Of a DNA stretch of 64,000 nucleotides, positions 24,219 through 36,157 are shown in pieces (within the stretch, counting starts at the first letter, position 1; each line of letters begins with the position of its first letter). Both the position numbers and the translations under genes were made by a program. This stretch comes from Cryptomeria japonica (lineage: Eukaryota; Streptophyta; Pinopsida; Cupressales; Cupressaceae): positions 512,001,873 to 512,065,872 of the forward strand of contig NC_081415.1 in assembly GCF_030272615.1 (NCBI RefSeq). Reading direction: 5' to 3'. The notes under the pieces are model-generated. The model made no database searches and was not told the DNA's origin. It saw only the letters and a list, made by a program, of their open reading frames with translations.

Positions 24219-25805
24219 ACCACAAAAGGGTCATATTTTGACTAATTTTTTTGTGTCTAATCTTTGTGGGAATACTTATTCAATAACTCTGGAGCTGTTG
24301 TATGTTTTTTTATATTTATGTTTGCTGATGCACATATTCCTAAAGCAAAATTCGGAATAACTACCCTACAAAAATAAAATGCATTAAATATGGTGATAAA
24401 AACACTTAATGGTCCACCTTTGTATTGATGAAAGGGGCGATGTCTTTATTTTGGCTATTGTCATCCAATAAAAAGCAATTGACTAACAATAGCATTTTCC
24501 ACAAAATCATCCAATTGTTTCCTAATAACATTACTCTATCTTTCAATAAGAAAACCTACCACATCGCTTTATAGAACTAACCATAGATTCCTCTCTTTTG
24601 GAAGAGACTCTAGATACAAGAAAAACATCTTATTCAAACCTTTCACATATAAAATTTGTTGCTAGAATCTATAATAATCAACCCTTCAATTTATCAAACT
24701 TATTCCAATATTTGAAAAAAAACAAAAAAAACCAAGACCTCAATATTTGCATTCTCCAATATTATCAAGAATATTACACAAACAAAATTCAATTTAAACA
24801 TAAACAAGTCACTGCTACATTAATTCTCTCCATCTGGATAATAGACCACTCCAAGTAGTGGCAACCAAGCATCATTTTAACAATAACGGTAGACCTTAGA
24901 AAATTTAATTACATCAAATCCATAGGCCCTTTGAACTATACATACACCTTGCGAAGAACTTTAAAAACATTTCCTTTAATTGAATGTGTTAGGTAATGCA
25001 GGGTGACTGATAGATTTCCTTCTTGTACTCTTCCTTTTTGAGTGGTCTTAGTCCATTTATGTCCTCCTTGAACAACCAACATTTCGTCACCACAAAATGC
25101 ATGTCTAACATTTACTCCATTTTCATTTCACTCTGAATGAGTTTCTCATGTTTCTTTTACATCATTCTTCCTTTTATGACTCTCCCTATTAGTCACTATC
25201 AATTTTAACTCAAGCTAACATAGGCTTTAAGCATCAATTTACATTATAGACATTGCCTATTAGTGTCTCACATTCACTGTGATCTTATAGCTATTGTGTT
25301 TAGTGAATCTATATATCCCCTGAAGCTTCAACTAGCAATAGGTCTACATGAAACTTAATTCATATGTCTCTTTAAAGACGAAGGAGGGTGATTGTCATCT
25401 TGCACATTCACTATCATCTCAAATTATAAAACATTTCAATGCACAATATACTTCAACTCATTACAATATGCGTTATACCTAACAACTTCCATTACCCAAA
25501 AATGATGTTTATATTTTTTAATTTTCATTAATTAAAAATTACCCTCAAATTACTAATATTGAGGTTCCATTTACATGTTAAGTATAATTGCTAGTTATTT
25601 ACTATGCACTAAGGTCACACTCAAGGTCTTGCATGAAGAAGTGATTGGAATAGAAAATTAAAATGTGTGATTTAAAGGTAGATTTATCTTTTTCCTTTTC
25701 TTGAGCTTTCAACTTGTGTGGTGAATATTACTTTCAATGTAAATATACAAAACCAATTAGGAAGACTCTCATCTTAAATAAAATATGAGTGACCATCGAG
25801 ATGCC
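24219..25805. other. No gene recognised
   Basis: AT-rich sequence with no supported frame. The missing kinase C-lobe is not found here on either strand. Confidence 0.55.
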
Positions 25806-25809
25806 AAGT

Positions 25810-26045
25810 TTTTTCTTTTTTTTTTTGTTGATGGAGGTCTCAATTTACGAGCATGGCAGCCCAGTAAAGGCATGAAGCCCACGAGCCACCAGCCATGAAA
25901 CCTCTTTGGCTAAGAGCCAAGGACTGAGGGGTATCTATTCTGCTAAATTCCCTCAGGACACGATCCCGGCCTCATCCCTTATGATGTTGGAGCCTTTGCA
26001 TTAAGCAAGATTTGATTCCTAGTAGACTCATTTCGAACCATTCAA
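25810..26045 (-). mobile_element. Possible SINE-like short retroelement
   Basis: A comparatively GC-rich block of about 235 bases in AT-rich surroundings. On the minus strand it ends in a long A-rich tract (plus-strand T-run at about 25813-25828). Near its minus-strand start it contains GGTTCGAAATG, resembling a pol III B box. It has no coding capacity. These traits fit a SINE, but no target duplication was confirmed, and a truncated LINE tail is an alternative. Confidence 0.35.
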
Positions 26046-26426
26046 CTTCACTAAGACACCAAAAACCCATTGACAATCAAATTTTCAAACTACATTACAA
26101 TTCAACGTGTAATATCGTTCACTCGTTACATTTTATGAGATGACATATCCCTGTTGCATTCTGTCAAACAGTTCAGGTGTCCTGTCCGTGAACCCGCAAC
26201 TTTAACTTTTGACACAAATTCTTCTTCCTTTATGCTTTTAAGGGATTTCCATACCGTGCTTCGAAGCTCCCATTTTGCTGAGCTGGCTGCGTGCTGGCAA
26301 ATCTTGTGGTGGTCAATGAGAAAAGAAAATCTCCTGAAAAATCTGGGAAAGTCTTCACAAATATCAGGTCAGTGAGAGTATTGTAAATTTGATGAACAAG
26401 AATCGCTATTGACGTAATATATCCAA

Positions 26427-27717
26427 ATGGGAAGCGATGAAATGGCAATGGTAGAGAGCAGTTGTGTAATTCAAGTTGGGTATGAGGTGAGAGTTAAAGA
26501 AGAGGATATGCCCGATGTAAGCTCTGCTCGGATCTTCCGAGTCCCAAAGCTACCGCGAGCCTCCAAAAGACCGTTTGTACAGTCCACATCTTGTCTCAAT
26601 CGGCCCTTTTCATTATGGGAAGAAGGAGCTGCAAGGTATGGAGAATTCCAAATCTGAGGCAGTTCGAAGGATGCAAAAGAGGATCCACGGGAGTAATCCA
26701 CATGCTTCTATCAAGTCAATTGTTGAAGAACTCATACTGCTCAAGGACAACAAGATAAGGAAGTTCTATGGTGAACATATTCCCCTTCTATAGAACTGGC
26801 ATGGATGGTCACCAGGGATGCATGTTTTATTTATGAATTTGTTGTTAATTATATAAAAATTAGCAGGAATGCTCACCATTCATATGAAACTCAAGTACCT
26901 CGATTTGAATATGTTGAGTGTTTTTATGAAGAAGAGAGTGCATTTAAGTGGAAGTATGATGCAGTTTTTGATGTCGATCTTCAAAATCGCATGAGAGAAA
27001 GACTTATGACTGATATACTTTTATTTGAAAACCAAATACCTTTGTGGGTTTTGAAGGATCTCCTTAAATTCCAGACGGGTTCTGCAGAAGCCGCAAAACA
27101 AAAAGTAGAACACTTAATGAGCATGCTGCTTTGGCGTGGAACCCGACATGAAGTTTTCTTGTGGAAAGCTAGAGTTTCTTACAACATGTATTATGAGAAT
27201 CATGTCCTCGGATTAGTCTACCGCTCCATGGTGGGCAGGGATGTTGAGGAACTGCTAGACTTGCCGCCTGCATCTCGCAATCGCATGCAGATCTGCTTGG
27301 AGAAATGCTTTGGTTCAATGAAAGCCATTTGTAGACGTTAGTATAATCTTTGTTTTCTCAATTCCTCCTCAAATAAGAGACCTGGCAACGCGGTCGATAT
27401 GGTGTATCTAAGCTCCCAGCGGAGTGGAACTCGTGCGCGGAGGAGTGAAGATCCAGCCAATTCTCTTTGAAGATATAAAAAGGGCAGTCTCGCAAGATCC
27501 AACAAGATCGATGGATTATTCTTCAGCCATTCGATGGATAAGATTTGATGAGAAAACGTCAACGTTGTGCTTACCACAAATCAGGGTCACGTCGGAGTTA
27601 CATAGATTGATAGGAAGCATTATTGCCATGGAAGCGGACGGTGAAGGGTACGGTACGAAGCCAATGACTCAGCTTGCGTTGCTTATTGAAGAGCTGATAG
27701 GGGAGAGGGATCGGTAG
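26427..27717 (+). pseudogene. DUF247 (UPF0481) protein pseudogene
   Basis: The start at 26427 reads MGSDEMAMVESSCVIQVGYE. Family blocks follow: RIFRVPKL near 26540, YSPHLVSIGPFHYGKKELQ near 26575-26632, EELILLKDNKIRKFYGE near 26725, ACFIYEFVVNYIKI near 26818, and LLFENQIPLWVLKDLL near 27020-27068, the hallmark of DUF247. A tail with VELVRGGVKIQPILFEDI occurs at 27424-27480. The frame changes three times (near 26550, 26790 and 27345), so no intact product is possible. The C-terminus stops at 27715-27717 without the usual long C-terminal helix and membrane anchor. DUF247 proteins are plant-specific and mostly of unknown role; some act in grass self-incompatibility. No function is claimed for this copy. 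Confidence 0.88.
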
Positions 27718-28075
27718 TCGTTAGGACTAACTTCGTCAATATGTAGTTCAAATGGAGTATCGTAAGACCTTTGCTTTTTTAAGAAATGTAAAATGGATGC
27801 TTAACTATCTACAATTAAGGTTTGAAGGCATGACTCATCATGCAACTCGTCAAAATAACACATATACTGCGAAGTGTCCGAAAAATGACTTTTTAAAGAT
27901 TCGACCAAAACTTAATCTAAAAATATCTAGTAATTGAAAAAAAATATATCATTTCTTGTTAATAAAATATCATATTTTTATTTAGAGTATAACTTATATG
28001 CAACATAAATGGACCAAATACATATTAGTAACCATAAATAATTGTTACATCTAACCTAATCCAACATAAACTAGC
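27718..28075. other. No gene recognised
   Basis: AT-rich spacer downstream of the DUF247 pseudogene. Confidence 0.6.
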
Positions 28076-28215
28076 CTATATATATAGAAATATATATAAA
28101 AAAAGCTGAGAGATATTGAGGCTTTCATTTATTAATCTATTAATTGAGAGTAAAATTTTGAAATGAAAGCCTCGATATCTGTCAACTTTTTATATATATA
28201 TTTCTATATATATAG
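28076..28215. repeat. Foldback repeat / short MITE (about 140 bp)
   Basis: Two arms of about 55 bases form an inverted repeat. The left arm starts CTATATATATAGAAATATAT and goes on to GATATTGAGGCTTTCATTT. The right arm contains AAATGAAAGCCTCGATATC and ends TTTCTATATATATAG. The loop is only about 30 bases. The length, long arms and lack of coding fit a foldback MITE. The target duplication is unclear because the flanks are repetitive. Confidence 0.65.
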
Positions 28216-29007
28216 ACTAGTAGCATCCGCAAGCGCAATTGTAAAGAAATTAAATTATAAAATACATATTAATTTACTTTATTTTCAAGCAATAAAATTA
28301 AGTTTTTGAAATAATAGAAAAATTGAAGTTTCGATATCTCAATTATATATATATATATATATATATATCATTGTCACGTGCAACACATAATGTATTTGAA
28401 ATCAAATTAAATGTGAAATAATAAATATTTTTATATTAAACATTGTTCAATGTTTTTTTATTTTTTCTATAAAAGTGACGAACCACTATAATTTTATTAA
28501 TATTAAAATCCCATGCAACCAATACATATATCTAGAGGGAGATCAAAATTTCCCCATTGACTGAATAATAAGTAATAATAATACTTTTCTAAATTTAATA
28601 ATATTTTTCATTTAAATTATTTAAATCGATTTAAAGGGAAATTAATAATTTATTTAACCTAAATAATTTAAGTTTACATTTATTAAAAAAAAAACAATTT
28701 GACCCTTAGTAAAGGTAAACCCAAATTAAAACATAATCATTATAAAATTTTAATGTTGATTTCTTGTTAGGTTAGGATTAGGGTTTAATTTTATTTATTG
28801 TACAAGTAAGTTTAGAGTTAGAGTTAAATTTTGTTCAATAATTAATATTGAGCAGATGATAATTATTTTAATTATTATTTTTTTGATGTTTAATTAGGTT
28901 TACATGAAGAATTGTAATTCTTTTAATATTATCATTTAATTTACATTATTCCTTATTCCGCTCAAGATTTATCATTTTTAGGGTTAGGGTTAAATTTTGT
29001 TTTGTGT
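28216..29007. other. No gene recognised
   Basis: Very AT-rich sequence with a (TA)n run at about 28345-28368. No supported frame. Confidence 0.6.
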
Positions 29008-29280
29008 TAGTAACAAAGAAACATAAACATATAAAGTGGAAGAAAATATTAATGAGTTATTTTGAAAACCTCAATCTTTCACTAATAACACATACAATAA
29101 AATTTTCATAATATATTCCAATTTTCAAAATATAAAGTACAAATATTTTGATGCATGCATACGATAAAGGTTATCATATTAACATTCTCATCAAATAATA
29201 AAACCCCAATTTATTCTATCTTGTAAACTGAATTTTTTGAGTGTGATATAAAATTTATAGAAAATACGCTAGAAATAGAC
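29008..29280. repeat. Diverged direct repeat, copy 1
   Basis: It matches 31078-31350 in the same order over about 270 bases: GAAACA, GTGG(A/G)AGAAAATATT, ATACAAT, TTTCAAAAT/TTGAAAAT, GATGCATGCAT/TTGCATGCAT and CCCCAATTTATT/TCCTAATTTATT. The two copies bracket the F-box pseudogene. Confidence 0.55.
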
Positions 29281-29499
29281 AAACCAAATATATTTTGATT
29301 TTTTTTAAAATCCCTCTCTGAATCATCAAATATTTACTATTTATAAATCAATATGAAACATCTAATAAAAACATATGTAAAAGTATATTTGAAATTAAAT
29401 AAAGTCAATTGCAATATAATTGTCATTCCACATGAAAAATATAAAGTTTTATAAGTGATTATGGCTTTTACATTTTCATACAATGTAGTGGATAAATTA

Positions 29500-30675
29500 T
29501 TATGGCCACCATATATTCATACAATCTAAAGGCATGAAAAAAAATGGTATATAATTTACATACTTATTGGTTTCAATAAGAAGTTGTGGATCAAACTTTT
29601 CTAATTCAATGGACTGTAGTATTTTGCCTTCAGTATTGTATAATGATACTTTCTCTCCCACAATTAATATGCATCCATTATTATTTACTGCTATCCTGTA
29701 AATTTTCTTAGGTAAATCAATGTGAAAAGGAGACCATTTATATGTTTCTTCACCTTCTTCATTATCTATTTCTAATTTCCACATTTGATGATATTCTTTG
29801 TCAACCAACACAATGCAACTATCACATCCAGCTATTTCCCAAGACGTAGTAAAACTCATCCAGTGAATCTTAACATCAAAATAATTTTCATAAACTTTTG
29901 TTTGTACTTCATGAGAGTCAAATTCTGTAATTGGTGCATAATTTCTAGAAGTATCTATTGGTGATGGAATTATCATCCAAGTTAATGTAGTGTAGTTGAA
30001 TTCAACAGTCTCACCATTGTTTGTATGATTCTCATCCAATAAAATCTTCTCTTACAACAAAAACCTCTTCCTAATGGATAGTATGAATTTTTAACATATA
30101 TTTGATTCCATGAATCTGATTTTGACTCATAAATTTCAATATAGCATCAACCATTGCAGTTCTTATAGTATTTGTCCAAGCAAGATTATTAGCTGATTAG
30201 TGGAGAAGACATAACTTGTCGCCATAAAATCAGTACATATTCTTGTTGCGATATCTCTTATAGAAGAAAGTTCAATAGTACTTGCATTTGATTTGTCATA
30301 TATGTAGAAATTGAAATCAAAATCTTTTATCCATTTTGAGCAACAATACATATTATTGGATATTATCTCTATGCATTTGCAATACTTTGGGAATTTTGTT
30401 GCAGGTACCCTATAGAAATTTGCATCACCTTCCATGACCCATGATTTTATCCTTGTTGATTCAAATGGAAAAAAGTGCAATAAGAAATTACTTTTTGGAG
30501 GAGAATTTTTTGAAAATATGTTTCCCAAAGTATTAGGTTTTGAAAGGATGTCTTTCCAACTCTTACATACCAATTTCATTCTTGACAAATGTCTGGTAGA
30601 CAATTTTCTCATAATCATTAACAACAACTATTCTGGTAGGTCTTCCCACATGCTTTTGGGTTTTTTATCCTCCAT
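29500..30675 (-). pseudogene. F-box protein pseudogene
   Basis: On the minus strand the ATG at 30675 gives MEDKKPKSMWEDLPE, then a stop (TAG) inside the F-box. The rest of the F-box follows: LLLMIMRKLSTRHLSRMKLV, then CKSWKDIL. The middle part is readable to about 30163. A stretch in another frame (ESKSDSWNQIYV, PLGRGFCCKRRFYW, 30155-30030) matches the F-box-associated beta-propeller style of plant F-box proteins. The original frame resumes at 30039 (NNGETVEFNYTTLTW) and ends at 29500. F-box proteins select substrates for SCF ubiquitin ligases. One nonsense codon and at least two frameshifts make this copy inactive. The substrate class cannot be told. Confidence 0.85.
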
Positions 30676-31077
30676 CAAACCTGCAACATGTTAACATATT
30701 CAAATGTTGTACAACATTTTTCTCAAAAATATAGAAAACATGATGGTTAGAGAACTTCAAATTTAATGGATGATATAAAAATTAAGATTAAAGTTAGATT
30801 AGTGGTAATTTCAATGTTTAAGTTTTTAAAGTTAGATTGGCGGTACTTTCAATGTTCAATTACAGGTATAGTTTTTAATGTTATATGATTACAATATTTG
30901 TGGGTTTGAATAATAATTTATGGATCAAAGTATGTAAATATTTTATAAAAATTATAAAATATTTATGAAAATATAGTAATGAAGTTGCTTCTAAATGTTG
31001 TACATTTTTACCTCAGCTTTTTATTTTTCACTAATTAGTATTATTTTTTATGTAATGCTGTTTATATGAATTTACAT

Positions 31078-31350
31078 ATTGAGGAAACAAACATACAGAG
31101 TGGGAGAAAATATTGATGAGGCACATTATAAATCACAACCTCTTAGTAAGGACTCATACAATGGAATTTTGAAATTGTATTCTATTTTTGAAAATAAAAA
31201 GTGAAAAAATATTGTTGCATGCATTAGATAATGGCTAGCATATTTACATTCTTCTGTGATATTAAATCCTAATTTATTGTAACCTTTAAACTTTATTTCT
31301 TGAATACTATCAAAAGTTAAAAATAATACCTCTCAAATAGATCATTGAAA
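31078..31350. repeat. Diverged direct repeat, copy 2
   Basis: Partner of 29008-29280. It lies between the F-box pseudogene and the decayed ORF at 31499-32165. The copies are clearly related but substantially diverged, so the duplication is old. Confidence 0.55.
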
Positions 31351-31498
31351 TAAATAGTGTTTTAATTTTAAGATAAGATAAGTATTGAATAAGAAAAATT
31401 GAAGAAGTCATTTTTTTTAAAAATTCAACTAAAAGTAATGAGAACTTAAATTCCACTTTTGGTACTTTATTCTATTTAAAGTCACTAACATTTGTAGT

Positions 31499-32165
31499 CT
31501 AGATAGCATTTATCAGAATCAAATCTTTAGTTGTAGGATCGATGATGTCAAACCAATATAGGTGCTCAAAGGTGCATTGGTGGAGATGCAAGGTGCCAAT
31601 CTCTTCATTTATTTTTGGATAGAATTTGCAAATTGTTTGTGTCCATATTGGAATTTGTTCTCTGACAATCTTAGGTATGCGTTCATAATATGGTATATTT
31701 AAAAAAACTCCTTGTAGGCCCCATCTATCTATGAGATGTCGATTCCATATACTATTCGATTGAGATGCAAATTGCATACGAAATAGTTGTCCATGACAGT
31801 GTAGGTTTGATAGGCCAATAGTACTCATCTGTGGTCCTCTAAGAATTGTTGTTAAATACAGCAGCCCATTTTCTTGGAATATAGCTTGATAATCAATTTC
31901 AGGTCTCATTGGAGGTGACTCAAACCAAACCTCTCTTGGAACAAATTATACTTTTGTTGGATCACAATGTTCACAACTAATTAATTCTGTGATTTCAGGA
32001 TCTTTGTAGAACTAATTGGAGTTTCTAAGAGCTAGTGGTTGAAAAGTAATTAAGCCTCTCTCTTGTAGGAATCTTTTGGAAGACAAAAAGGTAGTTCTTT
32101 CTCCATTATGGATCATTTGAAGATCATTATGTTCAAACATGTGATCAACAGTAATGGTCAAGATT
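31499..32165 (-). pseudogene. Decayed ORF of unknown family
   Basis: A minus-strand frame of about 220 codons with only two internal stops before the terminal stop. Recognisable composition: DHMFEHNDLQMIHNGERTTF, SSKRFLQERGLITFQPLAL, CEHCDP, FVPREVWFESPP, then an intact 136-codon C-terminal part with ILRGPQMSTIGLSNLHCHG and WNRHLIDRWGLQGVFLN. It has no domain I recognise. It sits directly downstream of the Helitron Rep region in the same orientation, where a helicase domain would be expected, but has none of the Walker-type helicase motifs. It could be a captured gene fragment or an unrelated older gene. Confidence 0.5.
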
Positions 32166-35100
32166 TATCATTTTAATCTGGAAATGATTTCCCATTCATG
32201 CTCTGTAGTGTTTCCATGAACAAATTCATTTTCTTTAGTTTATGAATCACTACTATTCTCATTATTTTTTGCATTATTGTTCGCTCCACATGCCATGGAT
32301 TATAATTAAATGTCTCCCAATTTGATATTATAGAGTTATTGTCATCACCAATATCTATTCTTATGTCATGGAAAGGTTTGTAGAGCAATAATTCTGAAAA
32401 ACAAAATCAACAAATTTTCCTGCCTCACATGGAGGCATGGAAAAAAATCTTGGAAACACTCTAATGATTGCTGCATTTTTCCTGGCCTGTCATTTGATAT
32501 CACTTTTTTGTCTATTATTATAAATCCATGATCTAGCTACATCAATCATTGTGATAGCTTCCATAGACAATGGCCTTATTCTATATCCATCGATGAATGA
32601 TTTTGTTTGTTCTTGATTTTCCTCTCCATCATTTATAGCCACAGGTTTGAATACTTCATGCAAGACATTCAGATTAACAAACCATCTACTGCTTTCAATG
32701 AGTGGAAGTTCTAACAACATGTGAGATTTTTCTTGAGCTCCAACATCTCTCTCAATAATAGTTTCATTTAGAAGTTTCCTGTATGCTTTTGCTGCAAGAT
32801 CATCTAGGTTCTCAATATTTGCAAGATGCATCAACATTTGATGGTAGGTTTCTGAGATTTTCTCTGCTTTTGCTACATACTTTGCAATATATTTTATCAC
32901 AACATGTTTCAAGAGAACAGGTTGCCAGTCTATGTTGGTTCTCCATAATTTCAATATATAATGATTATGTGAATTGACTGTATCATCATTCCTTGCTGGA
33001 TCAAAAAAATTTTCACCGGTATCTTTATCCTCATATAATTTTGAACCATGCAAATTTAAATTCCAAGAAGCATTGTATCTACAATTTATATAAAAAAAAT
33101 TATTCAGCATTGTTGCAACATTATACTTACTCTTTATATATAGAATTTAAATTTTTTAAAGTACATCCCTACAAACCATGTTTCTTTTTTTCTTTCTTAA
33201 GCATGCACCCTCTTTACAAATTGTATGTCTTTGCACAATGTTTAGGATTTCTTCATAATCTTGATCTATATCCATTTGAATAAGTTGTGTTGTATTTTTT
33301 AAGCATGGATGTAGAGAAAAAATTGGAAATGCCTACAGTAACAAATATTAATGTATTAATTGGCTACTCATATAGGTGTTTACATTTGTGATGTAGAACA
33401 AAAAATTTCATTGTTCATGGTAATTATACCTGTACATTTCGTTGATGAAGATCAACTCTTGGATTCCATGCATGAACTATGGAATGAAAATATTTTTGTG
33501 CAGTTTTTACTTCTTGTTCATTAGACCAATCTATATTATCCATATTTGGTGCTCCATGTATCCATAAGAATCCATGAACATGTGGTGATCCCCTATGTTG
33601 CCACTCATATTTGCACCAATAGTCTTTAACATTGAAGCCCTTTTCTAATATTTCTTTTCTAAAGTTTGAATGTCTTAAATGCATATAGTGGGGAACTATG
33701 TGAGGGTAGTCGTTAACATTTTGTTTCCTCCATATTTGAGCTTCACGTGGATTACTTGGTGTTGTTAGTGTGTAGAAAATTGTTGGTGTTCCTATTTGAT
33801 GTAGCATGTCAGATAGTTTTGCTCTGCATTTTGACCAATATGAACTGGTTCCTCTTAATGTTGTCCCAAATCACATCAACTTATCAGCCAGGTATGAGGT
33901 TGGCAACTGCTCCATTTGCTCACGTGATTCATTTATGGTGATGGGAAAATCTTGAAAGTTTCTTTTTACAAAAACTGCACTTGAACTGTGTGCTCGATGT
34001 CTCATTATCATGTTCATCATGTAGTACCTAAATCTTGGGTGTTTGCCAAAATGGGGATCCCTATACTGGAGAAAATGCTTAACAAATTCATGGAGGTGAA
34101 CTCATCTTATTCGTGGTTCTAACCAATCACATCTACCATCAACAAACAGTGCTAGGAATGCCATGTCAAGTAATCCTGATGTGACATATTCGTTAATTGG
34201 AGACACACCAATTGTAGGCCAATCAATCATTCATAAACGATCTTCATGTGGGTTATTAATCCATGCATGGATTAATTCCATTTATTTTTGCACATTAGGT
34301 GGTCTTGAAGCCATTGAAGTAGTGTGATCTATTATGTTTCTTTCATCTATCTCCATAATCAGACCAACAAATATTATTTGATTTGAATGATAATCAAATT
34401 CCATATTAATTGTTTTCATTTGCTTGAATATGTTGTGCTCACAATCTCTTTCCACTTTGTTTAGGGCATTAACATCAATTGTGACATCAGAGTAGAACTT
34501 ATCATTTTCAACTTTGTATTGTAGTGCTTTGTACACACGATCTCTATTCACTGTAAAATTATAGTTTGTGCCTTTTTTATCTTTTCTACGAACAATAATT
34601 ATTGGCAACTCTTTGATTGAATGAGGACGAACTTTTGAATTTCATTGAATATTCTGTGGAAAACTTATCATGTGACCTTTGTATTTATATTGACCACCTG
34701 TTGCATGTGTAACTTGTAAAATTGGATTTACTCGAGCAATCAACATTTCTTCTACCTGAGTTAGATTAGCAAGTTCTCTGGGTTGTGGCCCTGGGTCCAT
34801 GTTATTTGAAGAAGAAAATCTGTTGTTTCCTTTTTCTTGCCAACACCTATTACAAACAGGACCTTCTGATGTGCGTGTGACTTTTATTCCAAGGTAACAT
34901 TCTTGGCACACATAACACATTGTTGGACAAAGAAAGCTATCTATTCGGTTTCGAAAAATTACTTGTAGATTTCTAAAATCATTTTGAAGCATTCCACTAT
35001 GATTGTCTACATTGTTTTCCATTCTTCCATTTAAGTTATCATGTTGTACATATGGATTATTTTCAGGCACATACTCATTTGTCGGTGATTGTTTTGTAAT

Positions 35101-35690
35101 TCCTTGTCGTCTATTTGTGCTGAAATTTTCTTCTTCTTGATGTTCATTTTCTAATTCTTGTATTGTTATCTCTCCTCTTCTTCTACCATATCTTTGTCTG
35201 TTTGCATTATTATGCATCCATCAAAGTTCTTCCCTTTGATCATCTGTCTTCTCCTCTCATTGTCTTCATCAATATTCTCTTTGATATGCCCTTCTATATT
35301 CTCTTTGTTGTTGTCTTCTTTCGTCCTCAAATTGTTGGCTCTGACTGGATTGGGGAGGAACTTGTTGATTATTTTCTATTTGATAAAGACATAATTGTTG
35401 TGAATTACGCTGAGAATCCCTTCTTCTTATATTTTCTTCTTCTATAATTTGATTTTCTAATTGTTGTTCTGTTATCTGTGCTCTTCTTCTACTATAATTT
35501 TGTCTATTTGCTTCATTACTATGTACATGTTTCTCTTCATTTTGAACATTTTCCACATGTTCTCATTTCCTTCTTCAATATTCTCTTTGATATGTCTTGT
35601 TATATTCCCTACGATGTTGTCTTCTTTGTTCTTCAGATTGAAATTTAACATTCTACTCTTGTATAACTGCAAAATGATTTGTATTTAAAT
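32166..35690 (-). pseudogene. Helitron Rep protein region (HUH-Y2), helicase absent
   Basis: In minus-strand order: a duplicated Arg/Gln/Glu-rich N-terminal module (35660-35100); a cysteine-rich domain with CPTMCYVCQECYLG and CNRCW (about 34940-34840, DUF6570-like); WLEPRIR, VHLHEFVKHFLQYRDPHFGK and MNMIMRHRAQSSS (34140-33990); GTTLRGTSSYWSKCRAKL (33860-33810); the HUH motif GSPHVHGFLW (about 33593-33564); a zinc-like HTICKEGACL (about 33235); and the two-tyrosine motif VIKYIAKYVAKAE (about 32903-32865), followed by IRVFPRFFSMPP and SNWETFNYNPWHVE. This is the Rep half of a Helitron transposase, which nicks and joins DNA in rolling-circle transposition. It is broken by stops and frameshifts or introns. 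No PIF1-type helicase follows. Helitron termini were not found. Confidence 0.88.
35100..35660 (-). repeat. Tandem coding duplication in the Helitron N-terminus (period about 306 bp)
   Basis: Two adjacent modules share the same peptide plan: RRQ-x2-REY-x3-YQREY, then ANRQ-x-Y-x-RRR-x2-IT-x-Q-x-LEN-x4-EEEN. For example NRQNYSRRRAQIT lies at about 35510-35475 and NRQRYGRRRGEIT at about 35203-35165. The offset of about 306 bases equals 102 codons, so the frame is kept. Both copies have TGA codons just after QREY. Confidence 0.75.
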
Positions 35691-36157
35691 TGTCTATTTT
35701 AATTACTGTATATGAATTTTATTAATTAAACTAAAGTTTCATATGTTAATTTTTACATACGATAAGTTATTTGTATGAGATGCATACATTGAGTTTTTTT
35801 CCATTTAAGAAAATATAAGAAACAGTCAAACTTTAAGTTGCACTAAATTTGTTATATAAACTTTTCAATAAAATAAATATGCATGATTATTATTAATTGG
35901 ATTCACTTTTATTTATGTAATAATAAATACAATATAAATGACAAAGTAGATGGAAATTTACATTCGATCATGTGATCATATATAACAATTACATAGATCA
36001 ATTAATTACATAAACTGGAATGTGATAACCATATTCTTTGTACAATTGATCAATGAATAAAAGAGTGAATTCTTTGATTGAAATATTTATACTTTTTCAA
36101 AATTTACTAACATTTCGATTGATACATGTTAGAAGATGTGTTACATAGCAGCAATTT
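35691..36157. other. No gene recognised
   Basis: AT-rich spacer between the Helitron N-terminus and the upstream decayed ORF. Confidence 0.55.

Noticed and set aside
25985-26045. Possible tRNA gene (GGTTCGAAAT box)
   Set aside because: No cloverleaf could be drawn and no A box at the right distance; kept only as part of a possible SINE.
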